Below, piece by piece: positions 1 through 12,020 of a stretch of DNA of 64,000 nt. Each line of letters opens with the position of its first letter. The first letter of the stretch is position 1. Under the pieces are notes generated by a model. The model was not told the origin of the DNA. It searched no databases and saw only the letters and a program-made list of their open reading frames with translations. The translations under genes were made by a program, and so were the position numbers. Origin of the DNA: Tetracentron sinense (Eukaryota; Streptophyta; Magnoliopsida; Trochodendrales; Trochodendraceae); NCBI GenBank assembly GCA_015143295.1, contig CM026565.1, forward strand, positions 11,716,041 through 11,780,040, in the 5' to 3' direction.

Positions 1-2431
1 TTCCTTGATATACAAAGCGGCTAACTGTCTAGAGTTGAAAGTAGTTCGATAGGGTAAGAAATGTGCGGACTTTGTCAAACGATCCACTACTACCCATATC
101 GCATCTGAGCCCCTTGCCGTCTTTGGCAAGGCAACTATAAAATCCATGGATATGTTCTCCCATTTCCACTCAGGAATAGGAAGAGACCGCAATAGACCTG
201 CGGGCCGCATGTGTTCTGCTTTTACCTGTTGACACACCAAGCACCGTGCTACATATTCCGCAACCTCCCTCTTCATATTCCGCCACCAAAAGTGACTCTT
301 GAGGTTCCGGTACATCTTTGTACCCCCTGGGTGCACTGTGTACTTCGAACGGTGTGCTTCATCCAAAATCTCTCTTCGAAGATCTGCATTGGCTGGGACA
401 CACAGCCTTCCCTTGAATGTGATAGCACCTCGGCTAGTGAGAGAGAAGTCCTCACTACCCTTAGCAACTTCCTTGTCCCGATAATCCAACAATTCAGCGT
501 CCGTGGCTTGGTATTCTTGGATCAAATCTATAATGTATGGCCGAACCGTGACATTTGCCAAGATAGGACTACGGACAGAGTTATTCACACTGATGTCCAG
601 ATTTGCCAAATCTTCTAGTAGTTTCCATTCTTGAACCAACATGTGTGCTAACAACCCTTGAGGTCTTCTACTCAAAGCATCAGCCACTACATTTGCTTTA
701 CCCGGGTGGTATTGAATGGTACAGTCATAATCCTTCAAAAATTCCATCCAACGCCGTTGCCTTAGATTCAGCTCCTTTTGGGAAAAGAGATACTTGAGAC
801 TCTTGTGATCAGTGAACACATAGAACTCCACCCCATAAAGGTAATGACGCCAAATCTTAAGTGCAAACACAACCGCCGCAAGTTCCAAGTCATGCGTGGG
901 GTAATTCTTCTCATGCTCCTTCAACTGCCTTGATGCATAGGCAATGACTCTCTTGTGCTGCATGAGTACACACCCAAGTCCAACGTGTGAGGCATCACTA
1001 TACACCTCATACCCATAAGGTCCGGATGGCACAGTAAGGACAGGGGCTGTAGTAAGCCTCTTTTTCAGTTCCGTGAAACTGATTTCGCACTTATCACTCC
1101 ATACAAACTTGGCGTTCTTCCTTGTCAAGTAAGTGAGCGGTGCTGCAAGGCTAGAGAAACCCTCTACGAATCTCCTGTAGTAGCCTGCCAACCCAAGAAA
1201 GCTGTGTATCTCGGTAACACTCTTGGGCCTCGCCCAACTCATAACCGCTTCGATCTTCTTTGGATCAACCGAGATGCCTTCCACAGAAACAACGTGGCCT
1301 AGGAATGCCACCTCTTCCAACCAAAACTCACACTTGCTAAGTTTGGCGTATAGCTTGTGCTCTCTTAGCATTTCCAAAGCAAGGCGTAGGTCGCGTGTGT
1401 GATCTTCCCTTGTCTGGGAATAGACCAAAATGTCATCAACAAATACAATCACACACCTATCCAGATATGGCCGGAACACCGGTTCATCAAATCCATAAAG
1501 GCTGCCGGCGCGTTCGTGAGTCCAAAAGGCATCACCAAGAACTCGTAGTGTCCATACCGAGTCCTGAAAGCAGTTTTGGAAACATCTTCCACCTTAATCT
1601 TCAACTAGTGATAACCCGATCGAAGATCTATCTTCGAGAAAAATATCGCTCCCTTCAACTGATCGAACAAGTCGTCAATCCTAGGCAATGGATACCTATT
1701 CTTTATAGTGACTTTGTTCAATTGCCGGTAATCGACACACATCCGCATCGAGCCATCTTTCTTCTTAACAAACAACACTGGGGCACCCCACGGTGAGACA
1801 CTTGGTCGAATGAAGCTAAGGCTTTGTAATTCTTCCAACTGAGTCTTTAACTCTTTGAGTTCAATAGGGGCCATTCTATACGGAGCCCTGAAAACAGGAG
1901 CTGTGCCTGGTGCAAGCTCGATCATAAACTCAATCTCCCTGTCTGGAGGCAATCCTAGCAACTCCTCTGGAAATACATCCAGGAACTCACTCACAACCGG
2001 AATAGTCGATGAGTCCTTTGCCTCGGGGTTAGCTAAGCTCAACGCCGCAAAACGAGCAATAGATCTACTTTTCAACCCGCGGAAGTGGAATGGTTTTTCT
2101 TCTACTGGCTTGAAGAGTACCATTTTCTTAAAGCAAGCTACATGCCCATGATGTGCTGCTAACCAATCCATTCCCAATATAACATCAAAGTCTTGGAATC
2201 CAAGGACGATGAGATCAACCGCCAACTCGTGGCTTCCAACTTGGACCACACTATTTCTATACACTTTATCTGCCAATACTGTTTTGCCGAGAGGAGTCGA
2301 AATGGCTAACTCCGGTTCTAGCTGACTTGGCTCTACAGAAAAGCCTTCTGAAAAACTCGGTGAAACAAACGAATGAGTAGACCCGGTATCAACCAACACT
2401 CGAGCCAAATACTCATTGACTTGTAGGGTTC
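1..2431 (-). pseudogene. Gypsy element 1 pol (PR-RT-RH-INT), 3' end outside window
   Basis: Read on the minus strand, this is the pol part of a Ty3/gypsy chromovirus-like polyprotein. It starts just after the inferred gag-pol intron. The protease motif VDTGSTHSF is near 2390, then RT with [16 protein letters not shown] near 1700, RNase H, and integrase with the zinc-binding and catalytic core; the frame runs off at base 1. Two lesions are visible by comparison with the complete copy at 35974-45779. A CAG-to-TAG stop at 1605-1607 follows LRSGYH in RT. A 1-bp deletion near 1480 (ACACCGG where relatives have ACACCCGG) shifts the frame. The rest of the RH/INT frame appears open by spot checks. 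It belongs to the element whose gag is at 2576-3833 and whose 5' LTR is at 4184-6483. Not functional as it stands. Confidence 0.88.
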
Positions 2432-2575
2432 CTAAAATTTTAACTAGCGGAGTTAATCCATGCATCAACAGTGTATACATGTAGGTATATATATATATAG
2501 CATACCAAGTACGTACACAAGGAATAAAACATAACATAACAATCATGAATAAATAAAATAACTCCAAACGCGTAC
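2432..2575 (-). other. Inferred gag-pol intron of element 1 (144 nt)
   Basis: On the minus strand gag ends GTGCAAG, followed by GTACGC (donor at 2575-2574). An AT-rich stretch ends in TTTTAG (AG at 2433-2432), followed by GAACC of pol. Joining the flanks reads VQG-TLQVNE, matching the junction inferred in the other copies. In this copy the segment is a multiple of three and contains no stop, so the reading frame passes through it. Confidence 0.6.
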
Positions 2576-3833
2576 CTTGCACCACATCGTCAGATGCAAG
2601 TGCATCACCCTCTGTCAAGGCAAAAACTCACCCCTGGTTCGCCTGGCGAGACTGAGGCGTAGACCGGGTAGTCTGGGATGACGCCTGATATGATCCTGCT
2701 GGGCGTGCTGGTGGACTAATCCCCTGAGACTGGCTTGGTAAATGCTGACTGGGGCAATCCCTGATCATATGGCCCTGGCGACCACAATGAAAACATCCAC
2801 CCGATGCCCTTCGGCAATCCCCTACCGGGTGCCTTCGGCCGCATGAAGTGCAGACCTCGTGTGCATAAGTCGGAGGGGCCGGAGGTGGAGCATACCTCAT
2901 CGCCTGAGGTGCAACAGGCCGTGGGGCCGGAAGAGCCTGAGGCTCGGTGCCTGAGGCACATACTGCCGGGGAGCTGGAGGCGCATAAGATGGCCTCATCG
3001 GTGATGCTGGCCACGTATACTGATAAGGACCAGTCCGGGCCCGCCTCTCTAGAGGTGTTGGACCACTGGATTGGCCTCTCACCAACTCCCTCTTCTTGGA
3101 CACTGTCTTTGAATTGGCCTCGACCAATAAGGCCTTGTCTACTACCTCAGGGTAAGTAGCATGCTTGAAAACGGAAACCTTCTCCATAATCACATCCTTG
3201 AGCCCTTGCTCAAATCTTCTCGCCTTCATTGCCTCAGTAGCAACCATATGAGGCGCAAATCTCGACAACTCCGAGAACTTGGCCTCGTATTGTGCCACTG
3301 ACATCAAACCTTGTTCAAGGTTGATGAATTCTCTCTCTTTCTTTTCCCATGCTCCAATCGGAAAATACTTCTTGTAAAAAGTATCCTTGAACTCCTCCCA
3401 AGTCCAAGGTAGACCCTGCATGATCAGATCTCGTATCCTCAATGCGGACAACCACCAATGGTGGGCTTCACCCTCTAGCATGAAAGCTGCCCATGCTACT
3501 CTCTCCTCCTCTGTAGGCGAGATGACCGCAAAGATCTTCTCCATCTGGAGGATCCATGCCTCCGCAGCAAGAGGGTCCACACTCCCATGGAATGGTGGAG
3601 GCCTCAATCTCCTGAATGCCTCAACTCCAGCGGTACGATGTACTGGAGCTGCGGGCGGTGGAGTAGGTGCCGCCGACGATGGTATAGCTTGCCGAGCTGC
3701 CAGTATGGCGAGTGTCTCAGCAATAGAGCCTAAGACCTGAGAGAGGTCCGGCTGCTCATCCTCATCTCTGGAAGAAGATGAAGCTCTGGTGTGTGGTCCG
3801 CGACCCCGTGTGCCCCGCCTCATGACTAAAGTC
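2576..3833 (-). pseudogene. gag: Gypsy element 1 gag, frameshifted
   Basis: Capsid/nucleocapsid gene of element 1. The start is the ATG at 3833-3831 (MRRGTRGRGPHTR), matching the starts in elements 3, E and the complete copy. The N-terminal two thirds carries the plant retrotransposon Gag core, with EGEAHHWW and TWEEFKDTFYKKYFP. The C-terminal third has a CTSCGRRHPVGDC motif followed by a CCHC knuckle, CFHCGRQGHMIRDC. The two parts are in different frames, so a frameshift lies around 2900-3000, in the proline-rich linker. It is followed by the intron and pol. Inactive as it stands, and clearly derived from an intact Gag. Confidence 0.85.
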
Positions 3834-4167
3834 CTGAGAACAATAGCACCACATGAGTCTAACTTGAAACCACAGTTTATTTCCATGTTATTTCACAATA
3901 ATTCAATTTGTATTAGTTGTATAATACTGATATACATCACATCAAGTCGTCAGAGTATTCATCACATTATACTTATACTTTAGTGTTCTAGCGTACCTAG
4001 GGCTCGTACTTGGTTGAAACAACCATTTTGGCTAAGACTAAAGTTTAGTCTTACACTTGGATCAAGACTCTCTTCCGACTTACTTTCTTCCTAACTTGTT
4101 TCCTGACATATGCTCTTGTCAAGCCGTGGTATAAGATTCTAAGTGACCCTAGAGACCTAAAGCCTAG

Positions 4168-4179
4168 GCTCTGATACCA
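4168..4179 (-). other. Primer-binding site of element 1
   Basis: Minus strand TGGTATCAGAGC, complementary to the 3' end of initiator methionine tRNA and separated from the LTR by four bases. The interval 3834-4183 between gag and LTR is the untranslated leader; I see nothing else in it. Confidence 0.8.
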
Positions 4180-4910
4180 CTTCTGTCGCGACCCAAAACC
4201 CACCCTAGGAGTTAGAGTGAACTTTGGACGACTAATCATGACTTGCTTGACAAACCAACCTGCAAAACCCACAGAGCATATACAATAGAGGACAAAACAG
4301 CAGAAACATACTCTAACATGGTATAGCGGAAGTCTACCAAACCTCTATGTATATACATAAGCAATCCAAGTTTATACAAAAAGAATCCAAAAGAAAGTAC
4401 GGACATGCCCGCCAGAATACATAAATCTGACTCTCATCTCACCCACAGCTAATCCACTCAGAATCTAATCACCACCTACTGATAACCCTCTACGGGAGGT
4501 TCTTCCAAAGGCTCCTCGACGTACTCCTCTTCCACCCATGGACCAGGAGCACAAACATCAAATGGAGCAGCAGCTCCCTCAGAACCTGCCGACATAAGAA
4601 GTACGGCTGAGCATGGAATACTCAGCGGGTACTAAATACTAACCAACAATTATAGCATAGAAATGGCAATACATGATCAGGAGCAATTCATATATGTCAA
4701 ACGGAAACAATTCATATCATACAAGGAAGTAAAGCAGTTTATAATCATGCTTGTAATTCGTAGAAAGCCGATAAATCCTCTTGAAAACATCGTGCACTTG
4801 ACTTGACTTGAAATATCTTTTCGTACTTGAAAGCTTGTCTTGCCTATCTTGCTTGATTCTTGTATGTCGTGTCATGTCATGCATGCTTGCTTGTGATCAT
4901 GTAACTTGTG

Positions 4911-5045
4911 AGATGCACTTGTGAGATGCACTTGTGAGATGCCTTGAGAGATGCCTTGAGAGGGAAGGGAGACCCTTCTTCATGATATGTATGTACTTGC
5001 GAGGGAAGGGAGACCCTTCTTCATGATATGCACTCGTGAGTGAGG
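4911..5045 (-). repeat. Hairpin tandem array in LTR of element 1
   Basis: Short tandem units CTTGTGAGATGC are followed by two units of about 45 bp built around GAAGGGAGACCCTTC, a perfect stem of six with an AGA loop, then a variant. It sits in the presumed transcribed part of the LTR. The homologous array in the solo LTR is at 17408-17580. Confidence 0.7.
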
Positions 5046-5950
5046 GGAGAACCCTCATGGAATGTTGGTTCTTGTCTTCTTGTGAAAAGCGAGGTAAAAC
5101 ATATCTTAGGATATGTCCCACCTCTAACCATGTTCTTGAAAACCTCGATAAATCATGCCATGCATGCCGTGCTCGTGGGAACCGTGTACATACTTGCATT
5201 CCAATTTAAAGATGACATTTGGGTAATTTCACAACACATATAGTATCAAAGATTGAGCAATTCAATATTCATAGCATTTAGGGAAAGCATGAAACACACT
5301 ATCATAGGCCCTAGCAATATTCAGAATTTCTTAGGTATGCATTTCCTAATTCACAGCTCACTTTATTCACCTTGGCAAATCATCAAACATGGTGTGTTCA
5401 TTATGGATTTACCCTACAACATGCTTTTCTAGATGGGTTTTACTCAAATCATACATGTATGTTCATTATTGGAACAATGCCATTCCCCATTTGTTCATCA
5501 CACACAACCATTGGCATCCAATCGCCCATTCCATCTCCATTCACCATTCATCTATCTCATAGCACATGTGTAAATGAAAGGAAAATCAAAAGAAAAGAAA
5601 GGGAAAGAGGAACTATAACTAGGAGGGTAGTAAGAAGTACCGACCTCGAAGGAATGAGGAAGAAACCCTCTTTCCAAATGACTGTGAGTTGCTGCCCTAG
5701 CTTGGATCGCGAGCTCCACAATGCCTGAACCGAAATCTTGAAGAAAACGGGCTTGAGGTTGATCTAGGGTTTCAAACCCTTTGATTTCTCTCCAAAGTGG
5801 AAACCCTAGGTTGGAATCGCCTTCTCCCCTTTCTCCTATTCTCTCAAACTCTCTAAGTGTTGAGAATGAGCCTTAAAGGCTCGGGTTAAACTCTTAAGGT
5901 AAGAGTGAACTGACAAAAGACCATAACACCCTTACTAAATTTCTGTAAAA

Positions 5951-6282
5951 ACACGAGTGTCGAACTCGTGGTGCTGTGAACAGTGTCAACTCGTGGTGTT
6001 GTGAATAGTGTCAACTCGTGGTGTTGTGAATAGTATCAACCACGTTGTCCGTTGTGAATAGTATCAACCACGTTGTCCGTTGTGAATAGTACCAAACACG
6101 TTGTCCGTTGTCTTATGTACAGCGTGCTCGTGGTGCTGTACAACGTACCCGTTGTGAGCTACACAACGTACCAGTTGTGAGCTGCATGACGTACCGTTGT
6201 CTGTTGCACAACGGATGCACAGCGTATACGTTATCAGAGTACGTCCTTAGCGCATAACCGAGCTACGTCCTTGCCTACAGGT
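5951..6282 (-). repeat. Palindrome array, ACGT/CACGTTGTG type
   Basis: Irregular tandem units carry ACTCGTGGTG, CACGTTGTCC and ACAACGTACCCGTTGT, many of them inverted repeats around ACGT or CACG. They are interspersed with GTGAATAGT spacers. The left flank (CTGTAAAAACACGA) and right flank (TGTTTTGGCCATATC) are shared with LTR families whose arrays have a quite different core. Confidence 0.75.
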
Positions 6283-6483
6283 CCAGACTGTTTTGGCCAT
6301 ATCTTTTGACTCGTTCGTCCGATTTTGACGATTCAACTTGCGTTGGGTTCGTACTTCGAAAAGGAACATTTCTAACATTTCAGAATTTCCAATTTCTTCT
6401 TTATTTATTAATTATAACTCTTTAAAGGAAAAATGACAACGAAAGTGTCATGTATTAAGCATGAAAAAGTCTGGGGCTCTACA

Positions 6484-7301
6484 TTAACACAATGTGATTA
6501 ACCTCCAGAAATTAGAGAATTGCTTGTAAGTACCATCTCACAATATATTTACAAATAAATCCTTCCACATTCTGATATCACTTGTAAGCTTCCGGGATTG
6601 GAACAATTCCACTGTCTAGTCCCTAGCTTATGAATAGAACCCTTTCTCATGATTACTTTTTCATTAAACTGAACCTCCAAAACACTTTTGAAGAAACATT
6701 AGAAAAGAACTGACATATATATTTATATATACTTTTCCATATTGAAAATATCAACTTCGATAAAAACCATTTTACCGAAAAGCACCAGTACTGGATTTAA
6801 CTGTTCAGTTCAACAAGTATCACCTTGACATCATTATCTCCAATTAAGGAGTTGTGGATTCCTTATTGAGTGTTTACACACTTCTCCAAACATTGTGTAT
6901 ATGACCTAACGTACCCGGAGTTAGTCCTGTGTATTGGACATTGCCGATTGGCACATCAAAGCCATGTAGACAGATGTCTGAGAAGATGTTAATCTCTCAG
7001 GTCTAAGGACAATTTGTCAAATGGATAACCCTAATACAATCTGACAGTGTATTCTATAGGGTATCCACTAGTGACCCTGTTCAGTACTATGTACTTGTTA
7101 CATATACTCACATGTTAGTCAAGAGTCACCACTCTCTATGAATGAGATTCATCACACTATCTCGTAGAACTACACATGTGCAAGCCATATGAGACAGTAA
7201 TTAATATAAATACCCTTTATAGTTGGTTGTGTGAATATGATGCTTGTCTAATCAACATAGAAAAGTCTCTTATTGGCTTTTGAGGGCATATATGTCCAAC
7301 A
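6484..7301 (-). repeat. Truncated LTR-like sequence of unidentified family
   Basis: There is no coding potential. The right end, read on the minus strand, begins TGTTGGACATATATGCCC, a start typical of plant LTRs, and abuts the pol fragment of element 2 at 7302. The left end is cut by the LTR of element 1 at 6483, so no terminal CA or TSD can be confirmed. I infer an LTR fragment, possibly of a large non-autonomous element. Confidence 0.45.
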
Positions 7302-8490
7302 GCATAAGAACACAACCTAACCCAATGAGTGAGGCATCACTGTACACCACTAAACCTTCATTACCGGATGGAACAGTCAAGATCGGAGCGGTGGTGAGAC
7401 GCTTCTTCAACTCAAGAAAACTCTTCTCACATTTCTCACTGCACTCGAATTTGACGTTCTTTCGAGTTAGATGAGTAAGCGGAGCTGCCAAACTGGAAAA
7501 CCCTTCCACAAATCTTCGATAATATCCAGCTAAGCCCAAGAAGCTTCGTACCTCGGTTACACTCTTTGGCCTTCCCTATCCTTCCACTGCTTCTATCTTG
7601 GAAGGGTCCACAGAAATCCCCTCTCCAGACACCACATGGCCTAGAAATATTACATTTTCTAGCCAAAACTCGCACTTGCTAAGCTTAGCATATAGCTTAT
7701 GCTCACGAAGTGTCTTCAATGTGACCCAGAGATGCATCTCATGCTCCTTCTGTGTCCTGGAGTACTCTAGAATGTCATCCACAAACATAATCACAAAACG
7801 TTCCAGAGTCGGCTTGAAGATTCTGTTCATAAGATCCATGAATGCTGCCGGAGCATTTGTCAAACTGAACGGCATGACTAGGAATTCAAAATGCCCATAT
7901 CTAGTCCTGAACGCAGACTTAGGCACATCATCCGCCTTAATCTTCAACTGATGATAGCCTGATCTTAAATCGATCTTGGAGAAATACTTAGCTCCTTACA
8001 ACGGGTCAAACAAGTCATCGATCCTAGGTAAAGGATATTTGTTCTTGATAGTGACCTTGTTTAGTTGCCGATAGTCGATGCACATCCTCATCGAACCATC
8101 CTTCTTCTTTACAAACAAAACAGGAGCTCCCCAAGGTGATACACTTGGGCGGATAAACCCAAGATCAAGCAATTCATCAATCTGCTCCTTAAGCTCTTTT
8201 TAACTCTACTGGAGCCATCCTATATGGTGCTTTAAAGATAGGTGCCGTACCCGGGGCCAACTCAATTGCAAACTCTACTTCTTTATCTAGCGGCAAACTC
8301 GGTAAGTCTTTGGAAAAGACATCCACGAATTCCTCTACAACCGGGATACTTGAAGAATCTGGTGCATCTGAGGTAGTAAGACTCAATGCCGTAAAATGAG
8401 CTAGGTCTTTCTTCTTCAACCCTTGGAAACAAAAAGGGGGCTCACTGATTGGTCTAAAGTTGACTACCTTCCCAAAACAGTCGACATGCC
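7302..8490 (-). pseudogene. Gypsy element 2 pol fragment (RT and start of RNase H)
   Basis: Minus-strand chromovirus-type pol, from just after the protease to the start of RNase H. Visible motifs are [13 protein letters not shown] (8189-8250), [24 protein letters not shown] (the YXDD-type catalytic site, FVDD), [12 protein letters not shown] and YSDASLIGLGCVLM near 7310. Several frame breaks separate the open parts. It is cut on the left by the 6484-7301 sequence inside RNase H and on the right by a solo LTR at 8491. It continues at 10193, where the protease is found. RNase H remainder and integrase are missing. Confidence 0.85.
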
Positions 8491-9163
8491 TGTAAAGTCC
8501 ATGTTTTTGTATTGGCATATTCCGGTGTCAAAACAAGTGAGTCTAGGTGTCTAGGAGTGGTTCTTGTGTCATTGTCGTCAAGCATCCACTACAAGTGAAG
8601 TTGAAGCGCGTTGAAGAATCACTTGATCCACTCGGATGATCATTTCCTTCATAGGATGGTAAGTGACCTAGATACCATATGACCATAGGTGGGATTTGAC
8701 CTAGAATAATCCTAACATGATGCCTTAGGTGGTAAAAGTGTCCTAGTCTAATCATACGGACTCTAGGTGATGAGATAAGTAGTGCAAAACAAGTTAACAA
8801 TGCTGAAATTTTTTCAAAAAACCAAGGTTGCTTGTTTTACGCATATCTCCCAAATTGTAGATTAGATTTTACTATATAATATGTCAAATCGACCATGTCA
8901 AAAATAGCTACAACTTTCATGAAGGGATCAAGATCTGAAAATGAAGTTTTAAACCCTAAGTGGTAGATAAACAGTGCAAAACTTGTTTTAAAATCTGAAA
9001 TTCTTTCAAAAAACCAAGTTTTCTTGTTTTAGGTATATCTCACAAACCATTGCTCATATTTTGCTCTATAATATGTCAAATCGACCGTGTCAAAAAGAGC
9101 TACAACTTTTGTGAAGAGACTAAGAGCTAAAAACAATGTTTGAAAGTCTTTTTTAGCCTTAGG

Positions 9164-9320
9164 GTCGACCTTAGGCGTTCTGGGTCGACCCTGAATAGGC
9201 AAAATAATGTATGGGGTTTTTTTAACAGAATGTTGATTTTCTTAGGGTCGACCCAAAGGGACCTTTTGGTCGACCGAAGGTGTATTTTTGGTCAACCGAA
9301 TGCGACCCATTGGTCGACCC
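9164..9320 (+). repeat. Palindrome array, GGGTCGACCC type
   Basis: Six or more copies of GGTCGACC with variants (GGGTCGACCC, GGTCGACCG, GGTCAACCG) lie in about 160 bp, ending about 90 bp upstream of the TATA-like box of the solo LTR. The second copy has the same array at 62987-63138. Confidence 0.8.
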
Positions 9321-9410
9321 TGATATGTGGGTTTTGCTAAAACGATTTTTTGGTTTCCTTCTTTGATTTTTAACTTATTTTAGCAACTTCTAAGCTTGGT
9401 TTTCACTTCC

Positions 9411-9422
9411 CTATTTATATAG
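9411..9422 (+). promoter_or_regulatory. TATA-like box of copia-type solo LTR
   Basis: CTATTTATATAG, placed about 780 bp upstream of the LTR end and about 90 bp downstream of the palindrome array. The assignment rests on sequence and position only. Confidence 0.5.
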
Positions 9423-10192
9423 AACCCTTCTACTTTGTGGAGCACAACTTAGGGGGTGTGTGGAGAGGGTTTTTAAGTTCCTCCAGAGGTTATAAAACCT
9501 ATAGAAATTGGTGCTCTCCTCCCCTTTTGTTAATGCCTTTAAACCTAGAGTTTGTAAGCCTAAAGCTACAATTTTGCTTGTTTGGACTTGTCATTTGATG
9601 AAGTCCATCTAGGTATTGATTTATATTAAACCATCAACCCGTTCTGGATAGAACACCTTGGCCAGAGTATTCCAGAGCCTTTTCAAAGGAGATCGATCCG
9701 AGAAGGATCGTGGTAGAGTGATTTGGTCGGTGGAATCCGAAGCCGTCATTGACGGAGATCAATCGGAAGATTGTGGACTGTTTTAGAGACGCAAAGAGAA
9801 GTAAAAGTGGCTGTGATTGATCACGGGACTTGAGAGTACGTGGTGAATTTTCGAGGCGTGAAGGACTAAGAACTGAAGGATCGTGGTGTCGAGTCTGAAG
9901 GAGTCAAGTTCGAGTCTTGTAAGTTCTTGTTTACTTTGTCTTAGTGGATTCTCATGGCTGGACTAGGTCCCGTGGTTTTTCCCGGAAGGGTTTCCACGTA
10001 AAAATCCTTGTGTTGTGGTTTGCGTGTTTCTCTATATTTCCGCACTTGATTATCATCTTCCCTTGAGTTAAATAACTTAATTTAAATTCATTCAAAAGGG
10101 TAGGCAGACTATTAGGGAAACCTAACCATCCCCTCGAACTTATAGATTCTCAACTCAAACATCGGATTTGAGGTTCACCGAATTGTTTTTCA

Positions 10193-10482
10193 ATGCCCAT
10201 GGTATTTGGAAATCCAATCCATGCCTAGTATGACGTCGAAGTCTTGGAACTCAAGGATAATCAGATCAGCTGGCATCTCTCTCTGACCCACTCGAATATC
10301 ACAAGCTCGGTAGACCTTATCGGTGATGACTGAACTACCAACAGGAGTAGCAATAAACAATTCACGATCTAATAGACTTGGCTCCATCAGAAACTCTCGT
10401 GCAAAACTAGGTGTGACGAAGGAGTGAGTGGAACCAGTATCGATCAACACAAGAGCGAGAAAATCATTTATTAACAATGAGC
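10193..10482 (-). pseudogene. Gypsy element 2 protease (start of pol)
   Basis: Open minus-strand segment with the aspartic protease motif [15 protein letters not shown] and the downstream conserved [10 protein letters not shown]. It begins right after the inferred intron acceptor (GSLLINDFLA) and is cut at 10193 by the solo LTR. Its frame continues in the fragment at 7302-8490. Part of a dead element, although this short segment has no internal lesion. Confidence 0.85.
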
Positions 10483-10618
10483 CTGAATTAATACACAAAG
10501 GTAATTTGTCAAATCATGAATACATACATAAATCATACATCATGTTACATAATATTTAATATCACACGCATAGCCTCAAGACAATATTTTAATTAACTAA
10601 AAACACAAATAGACATAC
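10483..10618 (-). other. Inferred gag-pol intron of element 2 (136 nt)
   Basis: Minus strand: GTGCAGG, then GTATGT (donor at 10618-10617), then AATTCAG (AG at 10484-10483), then GCTCATTG. Splicing gives VQG-SLLIND, homologous to the junction in the other elements. The length is not a multiple of three. Confidence 0.6.
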
Positions 10619-11820
10619 CCTGCACAACGTCATCGGACGCCCGTGCATCCTGCTTCGAAGTAGCAAACACTCGACCCTGCGCTGGCTGGCGAAGCTGTTG
10701 AGGTCTAAGGCCCTGTGGTGGCCTTTGCTGCATGGGCTGCCTGCCTGGGGGCCTGATTCCCTGTGGCTGAGTCGACTGAAGCCCCTGCTGAATGCGAAGT
10801 GGGCAATCTCGGATCCGGTGTGAAATATCTCTACAATGAAAACAACCTCTAGTAATTGCCCTACACTCTCCTACTTATGCCTTTTTCCGCATTGGCTGCA
10901 TGCATCATACAACTGGGTCCCAGCAGTAGGCGGAGCCACCTGAGGTGCTCGAGGGACTGCCTGAGTAGGCCTCTGATATGAGGTAGGCCTAGCAATTGGC
11001 ACAGGACCTGATATCCTCGGTCTCTTGTCTTGAGGACCAAACCTACTTGCTTGAATCTTCTCCCTCTTCTTCAAAAATTCCTCTGAATTCTTCTCAGCTA
11101 TCAAGCCACGCTGGTACACCTCCCTACATGTTTCGAACTGAAGTATCAAAACCTTCTCCCGAATAAAATCCTTCAAGCCTCGCTCAAACCTCTTTGCCTT
11201 TATTCTCTCCGTAGCAATCAAGTGAGGAGCGAACCTAGAAAGCTCTATAAACTTGGCCTCATACTTGGCCACTGACATCCTCCCTTGCTTCATGGTAGAG
11301 AATTCAATCTCCTTCTGATCTCTCACAAACACCAGGAAGTATCTCTCGTAGAAGATGTTGAGGAACTCTCCCCAAGTCCACTCTTGTCCGGCTCGCACCA
11401 AATTCCTCTGCCTAGATGCAGCCCTCCACCAATGTTCAGCTTCGCCTTCCATGATGAAGGAGGCCCATTTCACCCTCTGCTCATCGGTAGCCTCAAGCAC
11501 GGAGAAAATCTTCTCTAGTTACATGATCCATAACTCGGCAACTGAGAGATCCATATTACCATAGAAGGTTGGAGGACTCATCCTCCTAAAAGCTTCCACT
11601 CCGTTGTGACGGGGTGGGTGAACATCAACCTGCCTCTCTTGCCTAGCTTGACCTGCCACAAGTAATGCAGTTTGCTGAGCCATAATTTCAGCCTGCCTCT
11701 CCATGGCTGCAGTAATAGCTTCCATAGCCCGACTCACATTAGCCTGGGGGTACCATCTGGAGTATCCCCATCAGTCACACTGCCTCCTCCATTCCTATTA
11801 TTTCTTCCACCCCTTCACAT
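10619..11820 (-). pseudogene. gag: Gypsy element 2 gag, multiply broken
   Basis: Degenerate minus-strand Gag. The probable start is the ATG at 11820-11818, followed at once by TGA where arginine is expected (MRR in relatives). The capsid core contains EGEAEHWW and TWGEFLNIFYERYF. A stop at 11519-11521 replaces the glutamine before LEKIF. The first Cys motif reads CSQCGKRHK and then a frameshift follows near 10871; a CCHC-like segment remains downstream of it. Gag of this element is clearly more diverged from the other copies than they are from each other, as is its LTR. Confidence 0.8.
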
Positions 11821-12008
11821 GCTTACAATCCTGAGAAGAAGAAAACAATCCATTTAGAACACACTCACTTAAATTCTTAAGTCTATGCTTAGTCAAAACG
11901 CCATCCTAAACAATTTTAAAGTCCTGAACTCGATGTTGCTTCCCTAAGGTTGACATCTTCCTATATCCTATACTTAATATCTTAGCCCTAAGGACTCTAA
12001 TGCCTTAT

Positions 12009-12020
12009 GCTCTGATACCA
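12009..12020 (-). other. Primer-binding site of element 2
   Basis: Minus strand TGGTATCAGAGC, four bases from the LTR. The interval 11821-12008 is leader sequence with nothing else recognised. Confidence 0.78.

Larger units (their letters stand above)
4184..6483 (-). repeat. 5' LTR of gypsy element 1 (family A)
   Basis: Bounded by TGTCGCGACC at 4184 and GCTCTACA at 6483, that is TG...CA on the minus strand, with the primer site adjacent. Length 2300 bp. The same family recurs as the solo LTR at 16662-19136. In LTR orientation (right to left) it holds the conserved block near 6290-6392, the palindrome array at 5951-6282, the hairpin tandem array at 4911-5045 and the conserved terminal hairpin near 4600-4636. 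The mate 3' LTR lies left of the window, so the TSD cannot be tested. Confidence 0.85.
8491..10192 (+). mobile_element. Copia-type solo LTR, TSD ATGCC
   Basis: A 1702-bp insertion begins TGTAAAGTCC and ends TTTTTCA. It is flanked by ATGCC at 8486-8490 and 10193-10197, and it interrupts the pol frame of element 2. There is no primer site, coding region or second LTR, hence a solo LTR. A TATA-like CTATTTATATAG lies at 9411. The 3' part carries CCCGGAAGGGTTTCCACG and GTAAAAATCCTTGTG, which I associate with Ty1/copia LTR ends. A second copy starts at 62514, also inside a gypsy integrase frame. Confidence 0.85.

Noticed and set aside
211..618. Plus-strand open frame opposite integrase
   Set aside because: It is the antisense shadow of a conserved integrase region; the same shadow appears at 41851-42390 and 47561-47839.
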